A DNA stretch of 64,000 nucleotides, taken from positions 134,035-198,034 of the forward strand of contig VXAA01007258.1 in assembly GCA_013399115.1 (NCBI GenBank), given 5' to 3'. The notes under the pieces are model-generated. The model ran no database searches, was not told the DNA's origin, and saw nothing but the letters and a program-made list of their open reading frames with translations. Made by a program: the position numbers and the translations under genes. Origin of the DNA: Anseranas semipalmata (taxonomy: Eukaryota; Chordata; Aves; Anseriformes; Anseranatidae). Positions 13,465 through 24,669 of the stretch are shown here, one piece after another. Positions within the stretch are counted from its first letter, which is position 1. Each line of letters starts with the position of its first letter.

Positions 13465-13582
13465 CATTGTTTACTGGTTAATGTGCTGATCTGAAAGTCT
13501 AGAGGTCTGTGTTCAATTCTTAGTTCTGTCAGGAAGTATAGGTGCATACATGAGCAAATAATTTATATAAAAATGCTTCTCT
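13465..13582 (+). mobile_element. Worn MIR-like SINE fragment
   Basis: The order of motifs follows a tRNA-derived MIR-type SINE. A tRNA-like head contains tactggttaatgtgctgat. It is followed by a degenerate B-box (gtgttcaattct), a stretch like the 'ggctctgcca' region, and then tgagcaaataattta, which parallels the 'tgggcaagttactta' part of the MIR core. Similarity is by eye and diverged throughout. A standalone tRNA gene is unlikely because no cloverleaf closes. Alternative: chance similarity or another CORE-type SINE. Confidence 0.5.
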
Positions 13583-14689
13583 GATATACGTGCTCAAAGA
13601 ACCAGAGATCTAAGATGTGGTCCATGAACATTTCTTACCTGGTTTGCACTCTTATTTGAAATATACACAGTTCAAGTGGAAATGTACTTTAGTGCTGTCC
13701 CTTCTCTTCAGTATTGCTCTACCTTTTATTAGCATGCATAACATGTCTGCTGAGATGCTATATGTACCGTGGATGCATCATAACCCCACAGCACACATCC
13801 ACAAAGATGGATTCCACAGCATGCACAGAAGTGGATGTTGCCCGCTGTGTACCGTATGGTTCTTCTTTGGTCTCTGGCTGCACACCATTTTCCAAAGGCA
13901 CAGAAGTTTCACAAAAAGTTAGGTACTTTAAACTATTGTGACCAAATGGGCTTTTGCCTTATAACAAAAATACCACTCTCCATTCACTTTTTCTCCCAAG
14001 GAATGCAAAGATCTGGTACATTTAGGTTAGATTTTTCAGAACATCCACCTAATACTTCAAAACTGCTTGAAAAACACCTGTAAGTGAATACTTGGATTTT
14101 TAGCTATGTCTCTGCCATCAGATATCCCTGGAAGTTATTCCGTGTTTGTGCTTCAGAAGCCCATCTATAAAAGGGGGAACTAGAGTGTGTTTACATCAAA
14201 TAGAACTATTATACTCATTTCTTCTACTCCTACTACAGCTGCTGCTGGTGGTACTACTGTTATCAGTATTTATGGTAGTGTTCACAGAATCAAAACTTTT
14301 TGCATCACAACTTATAGGAGTACTTGGCCTAAATAATGAACTATCCAAGTAGCAGTGGACAGCAGCTGAATATAAAGATGAGGTTTGTGTTGAGGGAGAT
14401 GCAGTGTAGTATAGATGCAGCATCTGAGCTGCTTACTCACTGTTGGTTTAAATAAGCATCGTGGAAGGAGCAAGTCACGAGGAGAAATTTAATGGAGGAC
14501 AATGCATTGTGTTTGCATAAGCTTATGAGGAGCTTGTTCCATGCATAAACAGAGGCATGAAAAGGCAGGCTGGAAAACGTGGTATAAAGCATCATTTGCT
14601 GGCATAATTGGCACAACATATATCCAGTTATATTCAAGTGCAAGGTATTGAGATATTCTTCAAGTAAAGGCTGGAAGAATACTTAGGGG
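13583..14689. other. Unique DNA, nothing recognised
   Basis: Several overlapping 68-100 codon frames at 13617-14083 are open in different frames of the same DNA. This is what a locally stop-poor stretch looks like. None is recognisable, and I see no RNA gene. Confidence 0.55.
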
Positions 14690-14721
14690 AAAAAAAAAAA
14701 GAAAAAGAAAAAGAAAGAAAG
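14690..14721. repeat. A-rich AAAAAG/AAAG tract
   Basis: An A run passes into irregular AAAAAG and AAAG units. It is a short purine-only simple repeat. Confidence 0.85.
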
Positions 14722-15238
14722 CTTTTCATTCCCAAACAAGATGTGAATTGTTTTGAACTGCATTATAAAAGCAGTAGGTCCAGTCAGATACTCTTTGTAA
14801 ACTGGAGATTCATGATATAAAGTAGACAGTGGAAAGCACATTTTTTGATTCATTTGCCTTCAGAAGCAATTGTCAGTCTTGAACAGTCAAGAAGTGAAAA
14901 CTGTATTTAGGGACCTCTGCTCTGTGTGGAGTGATTGGCAAGGTTTATAATGATGTTGGATGACAATACTAATATTTATTTTATTCTGTACTGACTGAAT
15001 TGTATTTCCTCTTTATATTCAGATGCTGGGTTCCTTTGCTCCTAATGCAGTCTCATAATGCAGTAGTGAAAATAAAATCAATAGACCCTATCTCAAAGCA
15101 GTGTAGATCTTCTTTCCTTTGCTCTGCAGATTGAGGTATCAACAAATTATCCTATGAGATTGACATAAAAACTGTGCCCCTTACACAGCCATCAAATAAC
15201 TTGGTGACTAGACACAACCATTTGTCGTCTGCCTGCCT
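14722..15238. other. Unique AT-rich DNA, nothing recognised
   Basis: No gene or repeat family is seen between the A-rich tract and the GC-richer patch at 15.24 kb. Confidence 0.6.
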
Positions 15239-15553
15239 TCACCAGTCTCTCACAGGGGAACGGTGAAGACTACTGGGTATTTGAGAAACGTTTTGCTCTC
15301 CATAGGTATAGGGTGCTTGATAAAGGTAGAATAGGAATAATATATGCTGAGGCACTGTTAGGGCCTCTTTATCTGCATTATTTTGCTGCTCCAGGGAAGC
15401 AATCTGATGCCTGAGGTGGGAGTGAGCTCTCTTTGCCAGAGCGAGTGCTTTCCCAGGAGCTTCCAGGTGGCCCAGCAGAGCACAAGTGTGGACAGAGGAA
15501 GCGAGGGCCAAACCGCACAGATTCTCTGCAGCACCTCCAGCAGCATCTCCCAT
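15239..15553 (-). other. Open frame in GC-richer patch, unknown status
   Basis: A 104-codon minus-strand frame lies in a patch visibly richer in G+C than its surroundings. The first 65 codons are rich in Ala, Leu, Gln and charged residues, including a potentially helical segment (LRHQIASLEQQNNADKEAL). The last third looks like random AT-rich translation. A second, overlapping minus-strand frame (15358-15606) is equally open, which argues against strong coding constraint. I do not recognise the product, and I see no clear splice sites or upstream promoter. It could be a fossil exon, a processed-pseudogene scrap or chance, so it is not called as a gene. Confidence 0.2.
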
Positions 15554-16681
15554 ATGCAGTGACAGAGTAACGTGCTTACTCTAATGTACTTTAAAGTAAG
15601 AGCCAACAGGGGCTTATGCCTCTCTTTTTTCCATATTGGCCAGGTTATGGGAACCAGGTCTGAGTTTTTGGATCTTAGTGTCTACCGTATAAATTAACAG
15701 AAGCTTTAGAATTGGCTTCAGTGTTGAAAAGCCCCAAACCATTGGGCTCTAGCTGTACATCAGTGAGCCTGCAACTGTGAACTTATTAATGAAATCAACT
15801 AAAAAAAAAAAAATCTGCACTGATTTTTAGTAGGATTTGAATCTGGACTGAAATTTGGTAAGTCAAAAAGTAAAAATAAAATAAAATAAAAACAGAATCA
15901 ATAAGCCTCAGTCAATTGATACTGTTTTTGTTTGTTTGTTTGTTTGTTTTTCAGCATCACAACAAATATAGGCCATGGTACCAATATATTTTAGAAGCAT
16001 TTTAGATACTTTGATGCTAATAATACACCTCTTAGCAGAGGGCAAGAGGAAAATTACAACTTCATGAAGTCAATTTACTGAATTTCTGTGGTGAGAAGCC
16101 TTTGATTTACAGCTTATGATATATAGGGCTTAAGTAAGCTTCTTGGGAACATCTACAATGGAGAATAAGCTGTTTTCTAAATCTATATGTTGTATGAGTA
16201 TACTGTAATGCAAATCAAAACAATATTGACTTAAAGTACATTGATTGTCCCTGAGCCACTACCAGTTTTAATAATAAAATTGCTGCAGATGCATGTTTGA
16301 AGTGGCTTTGTTTAAAGCTCCTATTTTATTTACAGTGCAGATGAAAACCACTCTGCAGTAATAAGCTTTCCCTTCTTAACAGTGTGTATGCTCTTGTTGA
16401 TGTCAGTTACCCCCAGGTTTCTGATTTTGAAAGCGACTTTGGCTTGATTCATTGAGCAATTTATGCACCATTTGCATGCAGTTCCCCGAGTGTTATTTGA
16501 AGTAATTGACTACATATTTTTATGATCTATAAAACAGTCCTTTAAATTTGTACACATGAGGAAACTCTTTATGATGAACCTAGGAGTAACCATCCAAGTA
16601 TGAATAGCATCAAAAAATCAGGGGCAAAATTTTCCCACAGCACTTGAAGTGCTTAAAAATTCATAGTAATTCTTTCTTTAT
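15554..16681. other. Unique DNA with several A/T simple repeats
   Basis: No gene is seen. It contains A13 at 15801-15813, an AAAAT run at 15872-15892 and a TTTG run at 15925-15951. An octamer-like motif (atttgcat) lies at 16470-16477, but a single short match is not evidence of a regulatory element. Confidence 0.6.
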
Positions 16682-16905
16682 TGCAATTGCTTACCATGCA
16701 TATGGTACTTCTCATGTGTAACATTCTAAGTGTTTTATCAGCAAAAGTGGCTATTATTTTCCCTTCCCAGCCACCCCTTTTCACATATGGGGGAACCAAA
16801 AGTAGAGGAAGATTAGGCAATTTTATGAAGTGATGTAGAACATCTGCCATGAAGGTGCGAATGGAATTGCGAGAGAATGATGCTGATCCCACCTCTCCAG
16901 GGCAC
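16682..16905 (-). mobile_element. Worn MIR-like SINE fragment, minus strand
   Basis: Reading the plus strand, the motifs occur in the order expected for an inverted MIR. First is acattctaagtgttttatc, like the MIR 'ctaagtgctttaca' part. Next are tattattttccc, then catatgggggaacc followed by agaggaagattaggcaattt, like the 'gatgaggaaactgaggc / agaggttaagtaactt' part. Last is atggaattgcgag, like the 'gggatttgaaccc' B-box end. A roughly 12-base insertion splits the centre. The family call is by eye. A 119-codon antisense frame over this segment is therefore probably not a gene. Confidence 0.5.
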
Positions 16906-17638
16906 AAGACCCTAGCAAGAAGCTCACGCATTGGGAAGGGACAATATGCAGTGGTGTCACTGGGAAGGAGTCTGCTGGCAGTAAAAACAAAGCAACCGCA
17001 ATGGCTGCACATATTCCCTGAAAGGGAGAGTATAACCCGGCAGCTCTGCTGAATATTTTGAGAGGGTGTGATCTGGCTGTATTTGAGGTCTGCCTATGAC
17101 AAGGGAACAAAAGTAATTCTGTTTAAAAAAAATAAATAAATCAAGAACCATACTCTCATGAGATATTTTTAGGTCAAATTTATTGCCCTAAAGGTTACCA
17201 ATGGCTTCTATTAAATATTTGAGTGGTTTTCTGCATCTCAATTTTCTGTAGTTGTTTGACCCTTCTGAAGAATTTCCACCTCTATTTAACTCTCTTAGTG
17301 TTTTTGTGAATCATATTGATAAGATGCTTCTGGTCTATGCCAGTCTTTTCTGTTTGCTTACTTTCTTTTTATTTATTTTTTAAATTTCTATCTTTGCACT
17401 TACTAAGAAATATAAGTCTAATATTAATTGGGAAGCAACTCGTTATAAGTTTCTACTTCCTTACTAGTAAAATTTCATACAAATAAAGTTATATAGATGC
17501 ATAAAGAAAAATGTATGAGTCCATATATAGAAGGGAAGGCAGTATGAAGGCAGTACATGTTTCATTATTGATTCTTTTCTTTTATTGGATCTTGTTTCAT
17601 CAGAAATATGGCTACATGATGTTATAATAAAAAGGAAC
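16906..17638. other. Unique AT-rich DNA, nothing recognised
   Basis: No gene, RNA or repeat family is seen. Short frames on both strands are unrecognised. Confidence 0.6.
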
Positions 17639-17657
17639 TTTTTTTTTTTTTTTTTTT
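17639..17657. repeat. Poly-T tract (19 T)
   Basis: A pure T19 homopolymer. The sequence on either side is AT-rich but shows no retroposon body. Confidence 0.9.
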
Positions 17658-18984
17658 CTCAGAACCTCACTTTAATAACCTGGCAATGTTTACAATGTTT
17701 TATAAAACTTAATCACTTGTATTTCTTGTAAAAAAATGCCCTATACCTCCAACCGATTTTATTAACCTTTCCATTTCTAAAAAACCTTAAGAAGCCAAAC
17801 TTGCATAGAGAGGCAAGAACTATTTTAAGGCCCTCTGTGTTTTTTAAAACAAGATGGAAATGGTACAGCTTTAAAAAGAAGAAATACACCTGCTTCTAGA
17901 AGGATCTTTGTTTTGAAGAAATCCAGCTGACACAGAAGATGCTGTAGAAATAAATCCACAGCAGGTTTCTGCACTTCCTGCTATCCATCGATCTGCTTTC
18001 TGTGCCAAATGTGTATGACATTACAAATAAAGACATTGAATACAAACTGAGTGAAGAGCTGCTGGTACGGTTCCTATACAGATAATCAGGGACTAGAAAC
18101 AAGGTGCAGAAGCTCAGAAGAGCTCTGCAGTGGTTAGTAGTCTTGTTGCCTTCAAGTGATCAGACACGGGCTATGCAAGATCAGGATGCTTAAGACCAAA
18201 TACGCAATTCCTAAACGTACTTTTTCTTCACTAATCTGCTATACCACTGGTCTCTTATAAAGTGCATGAAAGAACAACTTTAAGAAATCTTTGGACCTCA
18301 ATAATCACTTCTGCTATGTATTTTAATTTTAATGGTGAGGTTTTAGCACATCTTAATTTAAAAAAACAGTTTCAGATGCCCATATGAAAAGGAAGCAAAA
18401 TTACCCACACTGAGATTTATAAATTAGAACCCTAGCACAAATACAACATTAAATGAAAGCACAATAACTAAACTGAGGTCCAGTGCCAGATTAGCATTTC
18501 ATATTTGAAGTGTATGACAGGTTTATTACCAAACTGCAAATTCAAGAAATGACTCAAGACCACATAAATTACTTAAATGCATCATAGAGAGGATAATGTT
18601 TTGGAATCATGAATAACAGTTATCTCCCTTACATTAATTAGGCAAACCACTTTTTCTTGATTGTTAAAAGTGTATGCAAATTACACAACTAATGTGAAAT
18701 ATCAACATGCATGTTTGTGCACATACCTGTGTCACCTGAGCGTGGGGATAACTGCAGTATTAAAAAGAACAGTATTTCTCCATCCTGTGGTATGGTCTGC
18801 ATTTGTGTGCATGAGTACTTACATGAGTATACACAGTGCTTGCTATATAGGTTTACAGATTAATACCAAGAAAAGCTCCCTGAATAAGGAATATGTCCAC
18901 TGAGTGTTGGAGATAAAACAGTATCTTTCTGTTCATTTTTTATCTAATATTTCAACACCAAGATCTTCAGTTAGGAAATAATAG
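17658..18984. other. Unique AT-rich DNA, nothing recognised
   Basis: No gene is supported. The longest plus-strand frame (80 codons, 18661-18903) is Cys- and Thr-rich without a recognisable domain. Confidence 0.6.
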
Positions 18985-19860
18985 ATTAGGAATATCTCAA
19001 ATGTTCTTAAATCCACTGAGCTTGATAAACAGGATGATGAAATCTCAGAAATCTCAAAGATAACTATCTTTCAAATTCTGGAAGGTGAATAAGATGATGG
19101 AAAAATAGAATAGAGCAAATACATGAAAAAAAAAAAAAGTCTTTATTTGCCTAGAACATGAGGGAGAAGGTTAACACCCAACATGTTTTTTGCAAGAACG
19201 AATAGTGCCATAGTCATTCCATTTCTGCTATGGGAGGCTGACAGGCCTTGTGTGCAAGGAAAAACAGATAAAAAAATCCAAAATCAGTAGGAATTTTGCC
19301 TCTCATAATATTGCTATAAGCAATTTGAGAATCCTGTATTAATTTGCTATAATATTCTGTATAAAACTCTTTGGAAAACCATTCTGAGAGAGCAGTTATC
19401 TATTATCTTGCACCATCAAAATGGGTGGAGCTCAGTGGGGATCTCTTCAACGTCCAGTACTATCCAATACTTCTTTTAATAACATGACTGATGGAATAAA
19501 GTATGCTTCTCACAGGTGCAGCTGACAACATTCTAGGAAACCTGTCAAAATGTTCTAAGAGGTTTACTTCCAAAATTATCTTTACAAATTAGAGATGTGA
19601 TCTAAAAATAGGCTATTTCAGTAAGTACATTACTTTACATTTAGGTGGAAATAAGCAGCTGTACAAGAATGGGATGGAAAATTTTGCAATAAAGTTCTCA
19701 TAGCTATACTTGATCATAGATTAAATATGAATTGTCAATGTTATCCTGTTATAAATCTGATAAACAGCACACAGTGATGTGTATAAAAGCGTATGAGCTA
19801 CAAAACATGTGAATTAGTAAATCTGATTGGATCCAGTGTAAGCAGTGCAGTTCTCTTTAA
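18985..19860 (+). mobile_element. Ancient CR1/L3-like LINE relic (RT domain)
   Basis: No open frame survives, but the DNA follows a CR1/L3-type reverse-transcriptase region in order and orientation. The stretch 19050-19120 parallels the pre-RT part (…gaggactggaaaagagcaaat…). The stretch 19150-19215 parallels the 'gcaagacaaatctg' region. Bases 19283-19335 carry the motif A neighbourhood (…aattttgcctctcataata…, compare 'gcttttgacactgtatctcataa'). Bases 19420-19500 parallel motif B through to 'aatgacttggatgatggaata'. Motif C falls at 19518-19538 and now reads AADN instead of FADD. The stretch 19575-19670 follows the 'gacaaattagagaaatgg…ctacacttagg' segment, and 19690-19800 follows the thumb. It includes an A13 run (19126-19138). 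It is 5'- and 3'-truncated and clearly older than the CR1 copies at 50-62 kb. Boundaries are approximate. Confidence 0.72.
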
Positions 19861-20922
19861 AGCAGTAAATTTACAGTCCCTTACTTCAAGGCTGTGTTTG
19901 CGTGATGAGCTAAGAATAGGTATGTTTGCCATTTGACTCATTTCAGGATGTTAAGGCTGTTAAAACCTTCTCTCACAGACACATACATAACTAGATATTT
20001 TTTTCTTATTTGCAATGTTATCATAGCATGAAATTGCTTTATTTATTGAACTGCCACACATTTATTTTAGTTTTGGAAGAATAATAAGCAAGTTTGCTAA
20101 TGAATAATAGTAGCTAGTGCAGACAAAGGTGAACCTGAAGAATTATTTTGAGAGCCTGATATAAAGTTATTGAGAAGGGATGGATTACAAGCCTAACACT
20201 TTCAAGACTGTATACAGATTCACATTCAACATCCATGAATGTTGTTTTGTCCAATTCTATGGATTAAGCTTTAAACCTTAGCTTGATTACCTAAAATAAC
20301 CGCAAGGAGTAGTATTCAAGTAATGCAGTTTCTAATGAACAGGATTCGTGAGGGGACAAGGCTTGTAAACTCCATTTCTTGTTAAAAAGTACTGATGTGT
20401 TCAAGCTCAGTATTGCCCTGAAATAGCGTAATGTTTGACAAACAAGTTGATGAGCTTAAGAACAGCATGGATCATTTTGCTGTACCTCATTTTTACCGAT
20501 TAGTTTCATTTCAGTTGTCCAGTTTTATTTTGGCTTTGGCTGTTTGGTTTGGTTTGATGCTGGAAAATTTTGTTACCAAACATGCCACATTCCTTGGTAT
20601 AGCCCTGTTGTTTCCCACTTGGCTTAGCTTAGTCAGTGGCAGCCGTATTTCAGCTCCTCAAGGTTTGTTTTGCTGATACAGTGCCTATTAATATAGTGTC
20701 TGTGTATGGCCCAGGAGAGTATATTGCATCTTTCATGGACGAAACACAGAAAATGATAGCTCCTGAGCATCTATCTGCATCTCCCAGACTAGGAATCTCT
20801 CTGTGCTGGCTGGCCTTTGCTATTGCTGTTTTATGAGCTAGTAATCCTGTTACTCAGCACCACAAGGCCTTCTTTTGTTCCCCTACTTCCAAATGAACAG
20901 GAAAACACATTTTATATCACAC
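19861..20922. other. Unique AT-rich DNA, nothing recognised
   Basis: No gene is supported. The 81-codon frame at 20431-20676 is hydrophobic because the DNA is T-rich. It has no recognisable family and overlaps another frame at its end. Confidence 0.6.
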
Positions 20923-21031
20923 AAAAAAAAAGAAAAGAAAAGAAAAGAAAAGAAAAGAAAAGAAAAGAAAAGAAAAGAAAAGAAAAGAAAAGAAAAGAAA
21001 AGAAAAGAAAAGAAAAGAAAAAAGGAAAAAG
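20923..21031. repeat. (AAAAG)n microsatellite, ~109 bp
   Basis: After a nine-A lead-in the sequence is an almost perfect pentanucleotide AAAAG array of about 18 units, ending in A-rich interrupted units near 21020-21031. The Lys/Arg/Glu-rich frames that cross it are by-products. Long pure-purine arrays of this kind are usually length-polymorphic and hard to assemble, so the copy number is provisional. Confidence 0.95.
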
Positions 21032-24000
21032 AGATCCGTCATACAATTATTCTAGTTCAAGTGTCAACACATCTGTCTCAAAACTGAAATCTGAGAGCTG
21101 AATTAGTTGTACTAGAAGATCACAGCAGATGGTTTCTCACAACAGTGCTCTTTGTACAGAAAAAGAAGCATGTTTCCTTCTGGAAGCTTACTGAATCAAG
21201 AAACTATTGTGGAAGTTCTGCAAAATGAACCCTAGTAATGAGTAAATGTGGCTTTGCTACAAGCAGATAATTGCTCTGAGAAGGATCACAAAACTCCGTT
21301 GACTATTCCAGGTGCAGGAGGTAATGATACTTGTGGAGGAGGAAGAGTTCAGAGCATTCTCATTTAGTGTAACTGTACATGCAATTGCTTTTGTTGAGTC
21401 CCTACAGCTGCAGGCTACTGTCCAGAGACAGTACTTACTCAGGAACTGTGCTTGACTATTTTTAGTTCTGGAAAGGATCTAATTATTTATCACTGTTCAT
21501 AAGTGGAGGAAAAAAACCTACATCCCATCACCTCTACTGGACGTCATTTGGCTACAAAAACTGGGGAGAGATTAAGCAGTGTCCCTACCCTGTGTGCGAT
21601 TCATCAGCAGCTATCATCATCCAGGTCACCTCCTGATAAGCACAGGTAGGCAGCCTCCTGGATTTTGGACCCTTTCCACTATGGAGCTAGAAACATTGAC
21701 GCTATTTTTGTCATCTCTGTAGGTACAGAAAACAGTCCCAGAGCAGTGAAGCCTTGATATCTTTTGTGGCATAGCTACTCCCAGGCAACAGATCTATAGC
21801 GGTGCCTCTTTCGCTAAAATGCAGACATCAGACTTCTGTGTGAGATGCTGCAAACACATTGAGGTTGCATATGAGTGCTGGTGTGTGAGGGCCAGTTGTC
21901 TAACTGATGATGTGCCTGTTCTCAGAGCTGGATCAGCAGCAGAAGGCTTAAATGCAGCACTGGTGATGGCAGCAGTACACAGCTCTCTAGTGTTGCATGT
22001 TTGAGAAACAGCACAGCTTCAGTAAATCATCAACGAATTTCATTTTACGCTCCTGCGTTTGCATGAAGTCATAGAGCAGACTCTTTGCTAGACAAAGAAC
22101 TGAGATGTACACAGACCTCGACTAGGAACAGAGTGACACTACTGAGGCATCCCTCGTGCAAATCATCTTGTCTGCTATCTACACAGTCCCTGAAACATCT
22201 AGCATCAGACATGCTGGCATATATAAACCTCAGATGTAGGAGTACCACTCTTTTATCACAATAGAAATAATGCTGTTGACCAGAAGCTGAACCTATTATC
22301 TCTGCTAGTGCAAGACAGCATCTGTACTTAAAGGCAGCACCAGGTAAAAGTACTGTGGGTGCTGTTAACACAGAGAGCAATGAGTCATCTTCCCTTTCGG
22401 TCTGGAGGGAGGGCTGTCAGCTTGGGCTGTGGTCTCTTGAGAAGTGTGAACCTCCAGAACATGGCAGGAGTTTCCCACTGCCTCCTTTTTAAGGATGGCC
22501 GTACCTCTACAGGGTAAGCACCCTGAGGTGAGAAAATTACTTTAACAGCATTGTTACTTGAAAACAGGGTAATAAAGAAACACAATTCATTATAAATCCA
22601 AAATATCCTGTTTAGATTTGTGGAAACTATGGTTCATAAAGACATGAGACTAAAGGGAAGAAAATTAAATAATGTACTTGGCGATCAAATCTTCCTGTCC
22701 ACTTCTAATGATAAACTCTTCACTTCTGTTAGTTTTCTGTACATTTAGTGAGGGGAACTAGCCCCTTAATTTGCAGAGTGGAAGTGAGAGGTGGCAGCAC
22801 GCAGCCACAAGGAACACGAACATCTCTTTCAGCACCATTGAATTCTTGCAATCAGCCTGACTCAGCCTGACTTCTCTATCTGCACCCATTGCCCTCTGTC
22901 CTCGTCGCTTTGCAAGTGGTAATACCCATTTAGTACCCAGGTGTGGCTTTTTCTGTGCTTGACCAAACTGCTAGCAAGCCAATATCCCACGGAGAGGCAA
23001 AATGCTTTTTTTCACAGGTCAGGCAATATGCACATACTCAGGTGAAGTTTTTCATACGCTGGAGCTTATAATTCACATAAATATAGAAGTCAACAGCTGT
23101 TTGTGTAAACAAAAATTAATGAAGTGAATGCATGTGGCTCATTTCTGGCTTATGAATGAGTTAAGAGTGGTGCCTTTATCTTTGTTTAAGCCCCATGAAA
23201 ATTGGGCTGCTGATTTTCTGACCATAGCAAAAAGTTTGCTGTAGATTCCTCTATTGCCAAGGGCTTAGTGACTCCTAACAGATACTGACTGGCATTTAGT
23301 GAGTCTTGAAAACAATTTACTACTTGGTCTCCTCTGAATCAGGGTCTCCAAGCACACTAAGTCAGTGTAAATGTGTGCATGAAATAATCATGGCAATGCA
23401 AAAAGAGGCATGTTGTATTTGCTGGCCTTTAGAAACAAGTAAATAGCTTTATCTGACTGCGTGCATGCTCCAGATGGACAGTCTGGGAGTGTTTGGATTA
23501 CAACACCATTCAAAGTCAAGCATTGAGAATGAGCAGCAAAATTGTATGGTTTAAAAGATGTAGCTTCATTTATTATTTATATAATTAATTAGCAGTAGTC
23601 AGGGTTTGAATGTAAGTTTCTTCCTTATGCTATCTCAAAAAAAATATTGCTTGATAGGATGATTGTTTACTGCAGCTGTCTTGGCCTTGATTAAAAAATT
23701 GACGTCTGAACTAAGAATAGAACATATATTGTGCTATATGCCACATACAAAAATAATTTTTAAAATGTGCTCTTTCCTTATAGTTAAACTAATCTCATCT
23801 TTCTTGGCTCCTGGTTGTATGAAATAGTTTTATCCGTAAAAGAGAATTTGCATAATGCTTTTAAAAGTCTTAATAGCTATAATAATTTTAATCTACTATG
23901 AAGTGTTTATAATGTATAGTAAGCTGAAGCATTTAATTGTGTAAAAGGGAATATTAAGGCATATCTTCTAATCAAAAGAGCAATGGAAACATTAGGTATG

Positions 24001-24644
24001 ATAGTTCTTGTTATTTTTTCCTACTTGAATCTGGACATCCAATTTTATTATTTTTTTCAAGGACTGAATGACCATGAAAAATGGAGCTATATCTTCACAA
24101 TCAGAGACACAAGCTTTATGCAGGTGTTTTATTTAGTGTCCTTTCTGGGAATGCACCAGTTGGCTACACTGAGATCTCATCCTGCCCCTAGTCAAATCGA
24201 TTAATGTTTTGTCGTTGGCATTATTACAGCTAGGTTCCTTCTATTGTGATTGGTGGGTTTTATTTATTTACTGGAATATGAAAGACAAAAATTATGAGTC
24301 ATTATCTTCAGTGTGCTATTTAGTCAAGGATCAATCTCATCAAGAGATGCAGCAGATCTGACATAAAGAACCTGCAGCTGTCCCAGAACAAAACACACAT
24401 TGTACATAATTAACAGCCTCACACAGCTTTCCTCACTCAAGTGTCCAGGCAAGATACCATAGCATGGGATCAATGCAAATCTTCTAGCAAAGTGTGATAT
24501 AGAAATTTTACAAGGGTTTGATGCAATTCATCCTTTCAAAGAGGTAAAATATTTTTATAATGATTATTTGGATTGGGAAAGTATTTTCTTTGATAACTAT
24601 ATAGCATTTTACAATCACTTTGCCAGGAAAACATCATTTTGGTT
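21032..24644. other. Unique DNA, nothing recognised
   Basis: No gene is supported. The part at 21500-22500 is somewhat GC-richer and has overlapping 60-100 codon frames on both strands (21819-22004 plus, 22069-22380 minus), none recognisable. An AT-rich stretch near 23560-23600 contains taattaattag-type homeodomain-like sites. Confidence 0.55.
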
Positions 24645-24669
24645 TAATCTTGCAATCTTTGCAAGATTA
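24645..24669. repeat. Perfect hairpin, 11-bp arms, 3-base loop
   Basis: The arms at 24645-24655 (taatcttgcaa) and 24659-24669 (ttgcaagatta) are exact reverse complements separated by tct. Unlike the AT palindromes elsewhere, the arms are mixed-sequence. No T-run follows, so it is not terminator-like, and the setting is eukaryotic anyway. The surrounding 24590-24690 has faint similarity to the centre of MIR/L2 elements, which may explain half of it. Confidence 0.75.

Noticed and set aside
13465..13535. Possible tRNA gene
   Set aside because: The A- and B-box-like words are degenerate, the acceptor stem does not pair, and SINE-like sequence continues downstream.
20431..20676. Hydrophobic 81-codon frame resembling a membrane protein
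   Set aside because: Hydrophobicity follows from T-rich DNA. There is no conserved family and no gene context.
20817..21101. Lys/Arg/Glu-rich small protein
   Set aside because: The frame is produced by the AAAAG microsatellite, which is open in several frames.
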